Source of the DNA: Chrysaora quinquecirrha
Taxonomy: Eukaryota; Cnidaria; Scyphozoa; Semaeostomeae; Pelagiidae
Length of the DNA stretch: 64,000 bases
Reading direction: 5' to 3'
NCBI GenBank assembly: GCA_014526335.1
Contig: JACTAT010000200.1
Span: 251,777-315,776 of the forward strand
Of the stretch, positions 22,130 through 33,434 are shown in pieces; the first letter of the stretch is position 1; the number at the start of each line of letters is the position of its first letter. The position numbers and the translations under genes are program-made. The notes under the pieces are model-generated. The model was not told where the DNA came from and ran no database searches. It worked only from the letters and a program-made list of their open reading frames with translations.

Positions 22130-22980
22130 CTTAAAAAATGCCCTGTTAATAAAGAATGAATTAATAAATCTTGACATCAAGAAGGCAACAGATGACATAA
22201 CATCAAAAATCTTAAAATGGTTGGCTGAATGTATAGCTCCACATATCAACAGACTATTTAACAAAACTATATATAGCTCTCTTTTTCCTAACGATCTAAA
22301 ATGTGATGATGTTTCACCCGTACACAAGAAAGACAGTACAACATCGAAAACGAATTACCGACCTGTTAGTGTTCTTTCTTCAACATCTTAAGGTTTTGAA
22401 AGAATAATGACAGATCAGATCAATTGATACACGGAGGATAAACTTTCCCCACTACTCTGCGGTTTTAGGAAAGAGTACGGAACGCAACATGCTTTAATCA
22501 GACTTATTGAAAATATTAAGAAAAATTTGGACCAAAAGTTCAAAAATGGCATGGTTCTCATGGACTTGTCTAAAGGCTTTGATTGTTTCCTTCACGAACT
22601 TCTCATAGCCAAACTTGATGCTTACGGCTTCAGCATTAAGGCAATTAACCAAAAGCTATCTTCAAGAAAGAACTCAAAGGGTAAAAATAAACTCGAATTA
22701 TAGTGACTGGATTCAAATAAAACAAGGGGTACCTTAATGATCCATTCTTCGTCCACTATTCTTCAACATTTTATCAATGATTTATTCTTCATTATCAAAA
22801 CTAGCGAACTATGTAACTATGTAACTATGCTGATGACAATACAATTTGGATTAAAGACAAGGACATTGATGAAATAACAACTAAACTAAATGAAGAAATG
22901 AATTTATCAATAAATGGTTCAAAGATAACTCAATAATCTTGAATGGTGAAAAACGTAAATTTATGATCCTAGAAACTTAA
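22130..22980 (+). pseudogene. LINE 1 reverse transcriptase, N-terminal part
   Basis: The conserved CR1 blocks are INLDIKKATDDITSKILKWL, VSPVHKKDSTTSKTNYRPVS, then in changed frames CGFRKEYGTQHALIRLIEN and MDLSKGFDCFLHELLIAKLD. Later pieces resemble KQGVP and a YADDNTIW-like motif near 22830. At least four frame changes are present. The MITE at 22981 splits RT from its C-terminal part. Confidence 0.65.
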
Positions 22981-23807
22981 CCCTATCTGGACCGGGCTTT
23001 TTTGAGCATCCTCAGACCGAGGGGGGGGGGGGCTAAATTAGCCCCTCCTTATAGCTCGTATCTGGGAAGAGCGAGAAAGATGAAATTTGGCCAAAATATC
23101 AATGAAATCATATTATTTGGATCTGTAAGGTTTTGTTGATATCCAATGCATTATAACGTCATAATGACGTAATAATCACTTTTCCACTTTTGACATTTCT
23201 ACCTTTACATGTATGACTGATAATCACTACTAAACTATTGGAAAACACATTTTGACTGTTATAATCATACATAAACACATTTTGCAACATTTTTGAAAAA
23301 TTTCTTACTTTTCTGTAGAAATGCTGCGCATGCACAGTAGAAAACTGACATTATTTTTGTTCATATGGGTTTCTTGAAGTAGCTTCTGATGGAAAAGTAG
23401 AACTGAGATACCAATACACTGATATTTGCGAGGAGAAATTTAATTAGCATCGTTAGAGCGTCAGAAATGATATATAATGCTGATGTCAGCAATATTCTAA
23501 AAATAGAATCCAATTGCATTTCACGAAAACAGGGTTCATTATCTGGTGTCATCTGATATAAGATTGCCATTGCCCAAGTTTCATGAAGATATCAATTTCA
23601 TCAAAGAAATTAGACCGAATTTCGTTGGTCCTAAAGTGAAAATTTTCAACATGGTTGCTATGGTAACGGTTCATTAGTAACCATGGAAACTACCACATCA
23701 CAAGGTCCGCAGATAATTTTTAGGAAAAGTCAAAAATTCACCCAACTTTGTTTCGTGCATTTTGAGTTTTGTAAAGAAATGTAGGAGGGGGGCTATTTTA
23801 GATAGGG
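22981..23807. mobile_element. piggyBac-type MITE (827 bp)
   Basis: TTAA (22977-22980) is followed by CCCTATCT, and the far end is AGATAGGG followed by TTAA (23808-23811). A TTAA target site and CCC-start inverted ends are hallmarks of piggyBac-type elements. The inside is non-coding, with a run of twelve or more G near 23025. The LINE frame resumes after it (KIIDKIK, then TINNNPLQEVKEAKLLG). Confidence 0.65.
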
Positions 23808-24252
23808 TTAAAATAATCGACAAAATAAAGCAGTAATGACGATAAATAACAATCCTCTCCAAGAGGTAAAGGAAGCCAAACTCCTAGGTGTCACTCTTGA
23901 TAGCCAACTGTCATTTGAGAAGCACGTAAAGAACATTTGCAGAAGCGCTGGGAAAAATCTTAGTGCTCTCGCAAGATTAGCGCCATACTTAGATGAAGCA
24001 AAAAGGAGACTTCTCATGAAAACATTCATCCTATCCTATTTTTACTATTGTCCCCTTGTCTGGATGTACTGTAGCAAGAAAAGTAACCATCTAATCAAAT
24101 CCATTCATAAAAGGGTTTTACGAATAGCTTATAATAATAGCGAATCCCTTAGTTTTTCAGACCTATGGAGGAAAGATAATTCGGTAACAAGCCACGAGTT
24201 AAACATTCAGCTTTTGATTAAAATTTTAAAACCATTTTTTTTTTATCAATGA
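23808..24252 (+). pseudogene. LINE 1 RT C-terminal region
   Basis: VKEAKLLGVTLDSQLSFEKH, KNICRSAGKNLSALARLAPY and FYYCPLVWMYCSKKSNHLIK match the segment after the RT catalytic core in CR1 elements, up to HELNIQLLIKIL. There it breaks into an AT-rich insertion. A further C-terminal piece (YGMNPDFMKALF, then YNLRTSHFEVNKP) is found at about 24485-24630. Confidence 0.7.
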
Positions 24253-24859
24253 AATTTAAAAACAGAAGAATATAATACAATATTATGTGCCGCCCATAGC
24301 AGAAATAGACATGACGTCATCTGGTTCTGGCTATGGACGATACTTAACAATTTCTTTAGCAATCTCAGAAGTAGAAAAAAAAATACATTTAACAACAACA
24401 AAAACGGACAAAAAACACAAAACAATACAATAGGTCACTGATTGTTCGGTCGCTAATAGCTATTAGCTATGTATTATTATTTGTATTAGCTATTTAAAAC
24501 CATGTATGGCATGAATCCAGATTTTATGAAAGCCCTGTTTCTTACACACCTGTCCTGATATAACCTGCGGACATCTCACTTTGAAGTCAATAAACCGGCC
24601 ACAAATAGGTATAGTCTTGATACATTGACTTTCTTAACTCTAATTTCTATTTTATTTTAACTGGTTTGTATTAGTATCTTGTAGACTTAGCTATTTTGTC
24701 ACCAACTTAAAAGAAAGTGATTAAAAAAATGATCTTGTGGAATTCGGAGCACTGTTTGCTTTGTTTCACGGGGCATTGAATAGCAGCCATCATGAAAATA
24801 TTGGAGATTGATGTTTTCGCGATCGAGGAAGCAACGTTTCGTAGATCTCCACTGGTCTG

Positions 24860-25735
24860 GTGATGAATCATTATAGCCAAAAGATATCTACAGATCAAAT
24901 GGGGGCTATGCAACTGATAAATGAACCTACAAGAGAAACTGAGAGTACTTCATCTCTGATTGATATCCTTATTACAACAAAGGAGGAGTTCATCAGAGAA
25001 AGTGGAGTAATCAAGACATCAATAAGTGATCATTATATGGTGTATGCAATTAGGAAAGGAAAGAAAGTAAAACTGCCCCCTATGATTTTGGAGTCAAGAA
25101 CTTTTAAGAATTTTAACCCTGAGAAATTTACCAAAGATTTAGCATCCCTAGACTGGTCAGAAATATACCATCAATCTGAGGTGAATAAGTTTGCTGAAAT
25201 ATTTACTGGAAACATCTTACAGGCTGCTGATAAACATGTACCAAAGAGAACCATTAGAGTGAAAGGGATAGTCCATAATATGTTCTCTAATGAACTGATT
25301 ACTCTTATGAAGGAAAGAGACAAAGCAAGGCTTATAGCAAATAGATCAAAAAAAGATGAAGATTGGTCAGTTTTCAAAAAGCTTAGAAATAAAGTAAACA
25401 ACACCAAAAACAAAGAAAAGAAGGCGTATTTTAAAGATCAAATAGAAAATGCAAAGGATAGTAAAGAGATGTGGAAGAAACTGAAGGAACTGGTTCCTAA
25501 TAGGAGTAAAAAGACGCTTGAAGTGAAAAGAGTTATGAATGAAGAAAAAGAAGAAACAGATCCCAAGAAAATTGCTAATTAATTTAATAATTTTTTTGCG
25601 GGTATTGCGGGCAAGCTTGCAGAGAAATTTAAAAAGAATGACAAAGTTGAGACTCTTAAAAAAAGGACCATCGAATCTTTCAAATTTGAAGCAACAACAC
25701 ATAAAAAGTTTAGCGAGATAATAATGAGGCTAAAA
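24860..25735 (+). pseudogene. LINE 2 endonuclease end and RT lead-in
   Basis: LINEPTRETESTSSLIDILI and SGVIKTSISDHYMVYAI are the last endonuclease blocks (the SDH motif is intact). The linker follows, with WSVFKKLRNKVNNTKNKEKK. A TAA after DPKKIAN (25580) interrupts the frame, and the same frame continues as FNNFFAGIAGKLAEKF. A frame change at about 25720-25740 leads into RT. Confidence 0.65.
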
Positions 25736-25752
25736 ATGGCAAATCTACAGGA

Positions 25753-27176
25753 GTGGATGGAGTGAGTGTTAGACTACTTAACGCTGGGGCAGCAGTACTT
25801 AGTCTTCACCTATCATACATTCTAAATCTTTCGCTTGAAGCTGGTGAGGTTCCGGAATGCTGGAAGTGCAAACGCATTGTTCCAATTTATAAAGGTGCAG
25901 GATCAGAAATGAACTGCGGTAACTATAGACCCATATCAATACAACCAATACCACTCAAGGTTTTGGAGCAACTTGTAAACGAGCAGTTACAGAAATATTT
26001 AACGAGGTTGAATCTCCTCAGCATGTACCAATCTGGCTTTCGGAAGTCTCACTCGACTTCCACAGCTGTAATAGATGTATCTGATTATATCCACGAAAAG
26101 ATTGGCCAAGGCTATTATGTAGGAGCTATCTTTGTGGACCTGGCGAAAGCCTTTGATTGCGTCGACCATGGCATTCTCCTTCATGAACTTAGCTGCTACG
26201 GAATTTGTGGGACTGAAAATAGATGGTTTGAGTCATTTTTAAACAAACGAAAACAGTTCACTAAGTTGAATAATGTGAAATCAGATCTCTTAGATGAAGA
26301 TCCTTATGGTGTACCTCAAGGGTCTGTGTTAGGTCCTCTATTGTTTTTGATACACGTAAATGACATTACCGGTGCCATAAATTGTAAAAGCCATCTTTAT
26401 GCAGATGATACAGTTATGACCATAGCAGAGAGGAGTGCTGAAAATCTTGAAAACATGCTAAATATCGAACTTAGTAAAGCACAAATTTGGCTTTCTAACA
26501 ACAAGCTAACACTTAACATCGAGAAAACAATGTACATGATCTTCAGAAACAAGAGAAAATTGAACAAGCTAAAAGAACACATCTACATTGAACAGAGAAG
26601 ATCAAAAGAGCAGAAATCTACAAATACTTAGGAGTTCATTTCGACAGTCAACTTACCTGGAAAGAACATGTCAAAAGAACAAGTGCAAAAGTTAGCGTCA
26701 AACTGAGAAGGATAGAGAGAGCTCTGCCCCATCTAACATCTCACACAAAGAAGCTCCTTATCAACAGCCTCGTAATACCGTATTTCAGCTACTGCAGTGA
26801 AGTTTGGTCTTCTGCTAGCAAGACATGTTTAAAAAGACTTGCAAAGCAATTTAATAAATTTCAAGACCTGCAAGGAAAAAATTGCGATCAAAGAGAGAAA
26901 AGCCTACTTGAGAAAATACAGAAAAATATAGCAATAATGACATTTAAAAGTTTGAACGATCTCACTCCAGTGTACCTAAAGCAAGGTTTCCAGTATTCAA
27001 CTGATGTCCATAAGTACAATACAAGATCAGCAACATGTAAAAAGTTACATGTTTCTCAGAAAAGAAACACCTGGGAAATTAGAACATTCCGAGCAAGGGC
27101 TATTCAAATATGGAACAGTTTACCTGCATCTACAACGAAGTTAAATAGCTTGCTTCAATTCAAAACTGCACTCTGA
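25753..27176 (+). pseudogene. LINE 2 reverse transcriptase and C-terminus
   Basis: The 292-codon frame shows WKCKRIVPIYKGAG, NYRPISIQPIPLKVLE, FVDLAKAFDCVDH (Asp block), YGVPQGSVLGPLLF and LYADDTVMTIA (catalytic YADD), so the RT core looks complete. A frame change at about 26600 leads into KYLGVHFDSQLTWKEHV and IPYFSYCSEVWSSAS. The last block is TFRARAIQIWNSLPAST, ending at 27176. It was recently functional apart from one or two frame errors. Confidence 0.75.
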
Positions 27177-27366
27177 ACTAGACTTTTATATTCATATATG
27201 ACTTTTATGACTTTGTATATTTATTGTAAATAGTGACCTACAGTTCATTTTTTTTCATTGTAACACCCAATTTTTATTTACAGTGGGCCCTGTTGTAAAA
27301 AATTGAACTTTAGCTCGATTAGTACAGGCTAACCACTTAAAACATTAACTATTATTATTATTATTA

Positions 27367-28254
27367 TATCAGACATTTACTTCAAGAGTCTGGACACATC
27401 TTTCACCCTATGACCTATTAATGCTCCACCAATACAACCTCTACCAGTATCAGCTTTGTCATTTGAGGAAGGTCAAGATTAGAGACCAATAGATGTTATT
27501 GAGATCGATAGGTAGACTTTGTGTTTCATCATTTGACAGTCACTTACGAACTGACTCATGTCATGGCATTTACTTTTTATGTTTTCACAACTAGCCACGA
27601 AACTGTTTATTTGCTTTGACAGACGTCAACAGTGTGCCATTATGTGCATTTTCCTTGGAATTAAGGGTCTTTTCCAAGGGCTTTCCAGGGTAAGACAGAG
27701 TTCCCTGGCCCCTCGTGTAGTGACAAACATCTTGATAATCTGGGTGCATGCTTCTGAAGATGGCTCACAGTATCCCAGTACCGAGGAAGAACTTAGGGCC
27801 TTCTGGTGCTAATGCTCCACCACTTAGGACAATGCAATCCTGTATGACAACTTGCAGAAAGATGATTGTTTATTTGTCTGATGCTTTCTGAGCCCAACAC
27901 CAAACAGTTTTATTTTCACGATTTCCAAATTACCATCAATAACGGTTAAATATCACTATTTAATCATTAACAGCAATACACCAGATAATGACTCAAGCAA
28001 AAGCAATCCTCCCAATATGTCCAATGAGGACCCAAATATTCCCGTGTTCAGATCCAAAAGCTGCCCTTGTAACACCAATGAGATAGCAGCACTTCTCCTG
28101 AAAAAGCAGTTTAGTGCAAGACAGTTGGAAACAACGAATGCACTTAATATTCAGAGGAATGCTTCATTTATTATCAACTGGCATTGTCTTGATCATTGGC
28201 GTGACTGTCTGGCTGATATGCTTGGAGACTGGATGATTCCAGGACAAAACTAAT
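27367..28254. other. Unassigned sequence between LINE 2 and the LINE hosting the ISL2EU element
   Basis: Two short open frames (27558-27812 and 28017-28253) resemble no family I know. No repeats are obvious. Confidence 0.3.
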
Positions 28255-28378
28255 TTTCATGAAGCTCGAAGGAAACAGGGAAGACTTCATACCGAAAGAA
28301 GATTTCAAGCAGCTAGTCTTTAAATGCTTAAACGGTTTGTGCCACTGGATTTTTCTGAATACTTTAAGAGTGTAAAGC
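28255..28378 (+). pseudogene. LINE C-terminal fragment, left of ISL2EU insertion
   Basis: The frames read KEDFKQLVFKCLNG, then after a shift LDFSEYFKSVK, a typical late LINE segment. It continues at 39936-40120 beyond the 11.6-kb insertion. Confidence 0.5.
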
Positions 28379-29018
28379 ATAAGCCTTTTTTCAGTTTCTA
28401 GCGCCATTATTGAATAGGTACAAAATTATCCATAATGGCAGATCAGAGCCACAACAAAAAAATTCACAATTTTCAGGCTCGATTTACGGGACTAAATAAC
28501 GATAAGGAAATAAATAGAATATAAATAATAATACACTAGTTATTGTTTTATGTAAATGAAATCCAAAAAGTTGTGAAAATCTGTGTTTTCCTACCGTGAG
28601 ATCTCCAAACTGCTAGGTACCGGATTTAGGCCCATTTCTACTGCCCCTGCAAGAATCACGATTTCTTTCTCCAGGTCGACCAAAACAACGAAGAAACGAC
28701 GTTTTCTGAACCATCTTGAACTGAACTCGCTCTCAAACATGAATTCTTTCAAAATGAGAACATTTCGTGCATGTATTATTAGCGCAAAGTCATCCCCTTT
28801 CTGGGTGGTACGTCACAGGCGTTGAGTCACAAGAAAACCGTGTGCAGAAAGAGGATGACCTCGCGGAAAGCATCTAGAAATCATTTTATTGGTTAGAGAG
28901 ATGGTGAATGCCACTTAAAAGTAATTTTGATTGGTCAATGGAGTCAAGCCCATCCTGTTTGCCTAAAATCTTTTTAACTCTTTTGTTAATGACTCAGAAT
29001 TTCCCTACTTTTCAACCA
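28379..29018 (+). repeat. ISL2EU left terminal inverted repeat
   Basis: It matches the reverse complement of 39313-39935 over its whole length with scattered differences and a small insertion near 28500. It contains a CCAAT-type ATTGGTCAATGG motif. An 80-codon frame (28583-28825) occurs in both copies, but I take it as non-coding. Confidence 0.75.
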
Positions 29019-29225
29019 TAAATAATAATAAATAAATAATACGAATATTTTAACAGGATTAAAGCTTCAACAAAAAAAAATAAATATCGCTGTTTTCAAT
29101 GCCTGTCCTGCTTAAAAAGAAAAGAAAAGAAATATTAAAACCTAATTTACAATTGTTTAACTATGAATAAATATCACGATAAAAGTCCATAATGATTTTT
29201 AAAAAGCTTAATTTATTTTATAAAG

Positions 29226-30995
29226 TTATTTCGGTTTTAAAAATAAGTCCAGTCCCTCCTTAAAATCTCGTTTGTTTTCGGCAATTCTTAAATCTTTAGG
29301 CAAATCGTTGTACAACTTTGCACCCATGTAATAAAATCCCTTTCGCGCATATTCAGTTCTGATGTTTGGCAAAGTGGCTAGGCATTTATTGTTTCTTGTG
29401 GTCTTGATATGTGCATGTGTTAAGAAGTGACTCTTCAAGGCATCACACACATCTTTATTCAAGATGTTATGCACCAGGATACATGCTCGTTTCACATTCG
29501 ATTTTTCAGGTGACAGGACACTGCATTCCTTAGATTTCACGCCAATTATTCTTAAAGCACGGTCATGGAGAGCAGATAACTTTCTCGACTGGCCAGTTGT
29601 CAGTTTCAGATTTAAGATTCCACAATATGTCACAATAGGTATAATCATAGAGCGATAAAGTGTACAAGCCGTTGTGCTGTCTAAGAAACATCTTAGCTTC
29701 GATAGCAGGCGTAATCTGCCAGAAGCTCGTTTATAACATAGCTCAAAGTTGGTGTTTAGATTTAAAGATGAATCGATTTCCACTCCCAAATATCTGTACG
29801 AAGTAGTATTATTGATTTTCGTCCCTTTGTAGCGAACACATATTTCATCACTCTGTCGCTTCAGACGCTGGGCAGTCCCAAAAACTAGCACCTCTGTTTT
29901 TCCTTTCTTCGTATTTAGAATGAGTTCATTATCGTTCAACCATTTTTCAAGCTTTGTCATTTCATTTGTGAGGCTTATGCTCAGATTTGTGACATCCTTA
30001 TCCGCAAAGTAGATAACCGTATCATCAGCATATTTGATAATGTTTGTCTCAATTACGTCGGTTATGTCGTTGAAGAATAAAACGAAGAGTAGCGGTCCAA
30101 GGATTGAGCCCTGAGGGACACCCGAATTTAAATGTTGAGCTTCGGATAGTACGTCATTGTAGCTCACTTGTGCTGACCGATTAAACAAGTAATCTTCAAA
30201 CCAGGTAAGTTCTTTGCCGTTAATGCCATATGATGGAAGCTTGGTCAACAATTTGGAATGGCTGATGGTGTCAAAGGCCTTGCTAAGATCAACAAACACA
30301 GCGCCTACTAGTTGCCCTTTGTCCACGCTTTTCCTGATATCATCTAGCAACAACGTAGCTGCTAGTTCTGTCGACATTTTTGCTCTGAAGCCAAACTGCC
30401 TTGTAGAAAGTAGTTTATTTTCATCTAAAAATTTCATCAACTGTTTCTGTACAATCTTCCCTATTACTTTTGATACTATAGGTAGAACGGATATTGGTCT
30501 ATAGTTATCAAAGTTCGTTGTAGATCCTGACTTATGCACAGGGATGATTTTGGCCGCTTTCCATTCCTGTGGAAATCGGCCAGTGTCAAGAGACAAATTT
30601 ATCATATGAGAAAGAGGCACTGAAAGTACGTCTGCAGCATCTTTTACGAGACCTGGTGGGAGATCATCAATTCCAGTTGCTTTTGATCGCTTTATGGATT
30701 TAATGATCTTTTCTACTTCTATATTTGTTACAAATTGAAATTTAAACACACTGGTTGTTCTCTTTGTGATGGGAGCAGGAAACTGCCATGCAAAGTCTTT
30801 CAGCAAAATTGATTTTTGCTTCAAAGATGCAACAACGTTCATAAAAAATGAACAGAAACCATTTGAAATATCGGTTTGGTCGCTTGATTCTTTTCCATCA
30901 ATTTCAAATATTTGGCTGTAGCTTGGACTCTTTGCTTTTCCTGGATATATCGATTTTACAGTCTTCCAAAATTTGCTTGGGTCGCCGGTTGATGC
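29226..30995 (-). CDS. LINE 3 reverse transcriptase
   Basis: The frame is open for at least 538 codons, and upstream it extends in register to KFWKTVKSIYPGKAKSPS near 30985. The RT blocks are complete: KIIPVHKSGSTTNFDNYRPI, FVDLSKAFDTISHSKLL, SGVPQGSILGPLLF and IKYADDTVIYFADK (catalytic YADD). The thumb region YRYLGVEIDSSLNLNTNFEL and the C-terminal RKGFYYMGAKLYNDLP follow. It has no stops, so it is among the youngest coding sequences here. The endonuclease before it is partly deleted, so retrotransposition competence is unlikely. Confidence 0.8.
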   Translation of the reverse strand, partial: ASTGDPSKFWKTVKSIYPGKAKSPSYSQIFEIDGKESSDQTDISNGFCSFFMNVVASLKQKSILLKDFAWQFPAPITKRTTSVFKFQFVTNIEVEKIIKSIKRSKATGIDDLPPGLVKDAADVLSVPLSHMINLSLDTGRFPQEWKAAKIIPVHKSGSTTNFDNYRPISVLPIVSKVIGKIVQKQLMKFLDENKLLSTRQFGFRAKMSTELAATLLLDDIRKSVDKGQLVGAVFVDLSKAFDTISHSKLLTKLPSYGINGKELTWFEDYLFNRSAQVSYNDVLSEAQHLNSGVPQGSILGPLLFVLFFNDITDVIETNIIKYADDTVIYFADKDVTNLSISLTNEMTKLEKWLNDNELILNTKKGKTEVLVFGTAQRLKRQSDEICVRYKGTKINNTTSYRYLGVEIDSSLNLNTNFELCYKRASGRLRLLSKLRCFLDSTTACTLYRSMIIPIVTYCGILNLKLTTGQSRKLSALHDRALRIIGVKSKECSVLSPEKSNVKRACILVHNILNKDVCDALKSHFLTHAHIKTTRNNKCLATLPNIRTEYARKGFYYMGAKLYNDLPKDLRIAENKRDFKEGLDLFLKPK

Positions 30996-31032
30996 ATTCT
31001 ATGTCGTCATATTCAATATCAAACCGCCTATT

Positions 31033-31446
31033 TTAAGTCATTTTGTTCGAGATGTACGCTGCTACTCCTCCCCCTTTCCCTGACTTCCTCGGTTTGTTTA
31101 CAACTGAATATCCAGGTATAGAATACAGTGTCTCAGGGACCTCGTCCGTCTTTCCATATTGTAGGTGTGTCTCGCTCAATGTTAATACATCCATATTCGG
31201 GAAACTTTTCAACATCTCAACAATATGGTCAAAATTTGATGACAGGCCACTCACATTATGGTGAAATATCTTGACTCCTTTTTTGGAAGTAAGCTTTTCC
31301 AGTTCCGGGTTAAATCTCGTATTTTGACTTGGTCCCGGGCAGGGCTCAACGTCTCCACACAACAACAACAATAGGCCTAAAAAGGTCGAGTTTGAACCAC
31401 CCATGATCTTACAGCAAAATTGAATCTGCCACCTCTTGACTGCCAT
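31033..31446 (-). pseudogene. LINE 3 ORF2 N-terminus: 2A-like motif and partial endonuclease
   Basis: After a leucine-rich LLLLL stretch comes CGDVEPCPGP (about 31330-31359). The AP endonuclease start follows as KIFHHNVSGLSSNFDHIVEM, VLTLSETHLQYGK and KGGGVAAYI. The frame ends at 31033 after about 100 endonuclease residues. The remaining half is missing before the RT lead-in at about 30995, so an internal deletion is likely. Confidence 0.65.
31330..31380 (-). other. 2A-like ribosome-skipping motif (N to C variant)
   Basis: The coded string LLCGDVEPCPGP matches the 2A consensus D(V/I)ExNPGP except that Cys replaces the Asn. 2A-like sequences are known at the N-terminus of ORF2 in some CR1/L2-type LINEs. 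With the Asn changed, skipping is probably lost in this copy. That is inferred, not shown. Confidence 0.6.
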
Positions 31447-31519
31447 AAGCTAGAGAAAATGTACGTCTCTCCGACCTTGCTTACGTCTTCGTCATAGTGA
31501 TTTAAATATAAGCTACCAC

Positions 31520-32420
31520 TGGAGACGAAAGCAGCCTCAAAACTCTCGCTCTTATGAGAATCTACTGAAAAAGTAGTCCATACAAGATCCACGAAAAGTT
31601 GGAGCCAAAGATTGGAGCAACGATGTTGTTGAGTGGCCTCTTTTCAACATTGGACAGGTATTTGCGTATATTTTAACAAAAACGCTTTTGATACGGAATA
31701 CATAGGACAATACAAGGCTAAGAAAGCGTTTTTGTATTTCAAGAGTGGTTTCGTCCATGAACTGTTTTCAAAAAAGCAAAATGATATGAAAATTATTCAA
31801 GGCAAGGTGACGCCCTCCCAGAAGTTGAGAGAAGCTCCACGTAGCGTTTGGATACTATGCTCGAATGATGGAGATCCTCTTTGTGCTTTTTGTTCGTGTA
31901 CTGCAGGTTTTGGGCAGTGCTGCAATCACGTAGTTGCAGTTCTCTACAAAATTGAATTTGCCAACAGAGTTGGCCTGGTTGATCCAGCATGCACAGAGAA
32001 AGCTTGCTCATGGAATAAGAGCACAGTTGAGGTTGAGCCGAGACCAATTTGTGAAGTCGAGATTGAGAAGCACGATAGACAAAAGGAAGAGAAGAAGAGA
32101 AAGGTGCAAAGTGACTTTAAAAGGTCATTTGACGTTGGACTGATGGACGTGCAAGGAGGGGAGAGTGCTCGCATTCAAACCTACTTTGAAAATGTGCATC
32201 AGAAAGAGCCGGATGTGGTATTTTTGATGGCATTGGACACTCCCAAAGATTTCGCTTGCCCTCCACCTTTGCCGATGCGCTATTAGAGGCAAATCAAAAT
32301 GCTGACAAACAAACGTTGCTTGGACTCTTCACGGAGAAGCTCGCCTTCAACAAGAGCCAGTTGGACGAGTTGGAAAAATTAACCAGGGGCCAGGCTATCT
32401 CACGTCAGTGAAGGTTACAG
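31520..32420 (+). pseudogene. SWIM zinc finger part of ISL2EU second protein
   Basis: A first piece reads KDWSNDVVEWPLFNIGQVFA, then the frame shifts to the 217-codon frame at 31633-32286. That frame has KKAFLYFKSGFVHELF, LREAPRSVWILCSNDG and the SWIM motif CAFCSCTAGFGQCCNHVVAV (CxCx..CxH). Another shift gives FADALLEANQNADKQTLLGL and LEKLTRGQAISRQ, which lead into YqaJ. Such SWIM-YqaJ proteins accompany ISL2EU transposases. The 5-prime end is cut or obscured by the LINE. Confidence 0.65.
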
Positions 32421-32423
32421 AGA

Positions 32424-32906
32424 ATGGGATGCATTACGGGTACGAAGATTAGGGATGTGTTCACTAGAGTCAAGTCACTTGGAAAGAGGTCAAAAATTAC
32501 TAAAGTTACACCTCTCCTCGCAAAACTATTCAAGGACAGTGATATTGGCGCACTACCGGCAGTAAAGTATGGCAGAGATCATGAAAAAGATGCGAGCCAA
32601 GCTTTTTCTGAGGCTGTGGTGAAGAAACATAAAAATGGAAAAATGCTCTCTTCAGGCCTCAGTGCCAGCTCTAGCTTTCCATACATAAGATCATCCCCGG
32701 ATAATCTGTTTGTGTGCTCATGCTGTAAAACAGGGCCTGTGCCGGTCGAGTACAAATGCGCATATAAAATTAGGGACAAAACAGCCCAAGAAGCATATGC
32801 TGAAATGGACTATCTGTCATTGGGAGAGGATGGACAGATTAAACTTAAAAACAGAACACAAATATTTTCGTCAGGTGACAGCACAAATAGCATTACTCAA
32901 GGCTAG
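32424..32906 (+). pseudogene. YqaJ-type exonuclease domain (copy 2)
   Basis: GTKIRDVFTRVKSL is followed by PAVKYGRDHEKDASQAF, PYIRSSPDNLFVCSCC and GPVPVEYKCAYKIRDKT. These supply the GR/E, SPD and ExK-type elements of the lambda-exonuclease/YqaJ fold. A frame shift near 32840 moves the KYFRQVTAQIALL block into the next frame. It is thought to process transposon or replication DNA ends, but the role of YqaJ proteins in ISL2EU is not established. Confidence 0.65.
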
Positions 32907-33198
32907 TTTTCGCTATTTTGTTGTGTGGACGCCCAAAGGTGACCCTTTTATAGAGAAGATACCCTGCTACAGCAACATTGGGAAGAAATGGAAAGAAATG
33001 CCGTTATCTTTTTTAAAACGTAAGTTGCACCAGTCCTGCTTGGAGGAGAATGAAATTGAAATTAGTGAGCAAAACAAAGAGAACAGCATTGAATGCAGTG
33101 CCTGCAATCTGTGGTTTCACTGGAGATGCATTGAAATCAGTGATGAAATCGAAGGAGACTGGTTTTGCGAAGGCTGCAAGGACACTAATGAAATATAG
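32835..33198 (+). pseudogene. YqaJ end and partial PHD finger
   Basis: The frame continues YqaJ with KYFRQVTAQIALLKASF and YFVVWTPKGDPFIEK. It ends in IECSACNLWFHWRCIEIS and DWFCEGCKD, the second half of a PHD zinc finger. The first cysteine pair expected before IEC is missing, unlike copy 1, where the finger is complete. It stops 237 bp before the convergent transposase end. Confidence 0.65.
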
Positions 33199-33434
33199 AA
33201 ACTGAAATTGAGTTTGAAACCACTGTGTCATATTAATGTTATAAAGTTATTAATTTGCTATTCAATATTCAATTTTCAATTCGTTTTTAAAAACATATTC
33301 ACTTTTTTGCATTACTTTTAACATGAAATTTTAAAACTGTGAAGTTTTCTGATGATTAAGATAAATAGACAATTACAGAAGAACATATGCTTGATAAGTT
33401 ACATTTTCATAAAGTCATCATTTACCTTTATCGT

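Larger units (their letters stand above)
18655..24640 (+). mobile_element. CR1-like LINE number 1, with nested insertions
   Basis: Plus-strand pieces in the right order are ORF1 (coiled coil, Gln/Pro-rich, SGNH-like esterase), then ORF2 with AP endonuclease, reverse transcriptase and C-terminal region. RT is interrupted at about 21118-22128 by an unclassified insertion, at 22981-23807 by a TTAA-flanked MITE, and at about 24243-24480 by a short AT-rich insertion. Many frames are broken. It abuts the Copia remnant at its 5-prime side. Confidence 0.75.
24700..27366 (+). mobile_element. CR1-like LINE number 2, 5-prime truncated
   Basis: It runs from the late endonuclease through RT to the C-terminus, followed by a 3-prime untranslated region and a terminal ATT microsatellite (27350-27366) typical of LINE 3-prime ends. 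ORF1 and most of the endonuclease are absent. It is distinct in sequence from LINE 1. Confidence 0.7.
29019..31480 (-). mobile_element. CR1/L2-like LINE number 3 with 2A-like motif
   Basis: The minus-strand LINE has a 2A-like motif, a shortened endonuclease, a long open RT frame and an A/T-rich AATAATAAATA tail at 29019-29040. It sits exactly at the inner edge of the ISL2EU left terminal repeat and cuts the 5-prime part of the SWIM gene region. The 5-prime limit (about 31480) is approximate. Confidence 0.65.

Noticed and set aside
28583..28825. 80-codon frame conserved in both ISL2EU terminal repeats (also 39507-39749)
   Set aside because: Its conservation follows from being inside inverted repeats. 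No domain, and no consistent start context.
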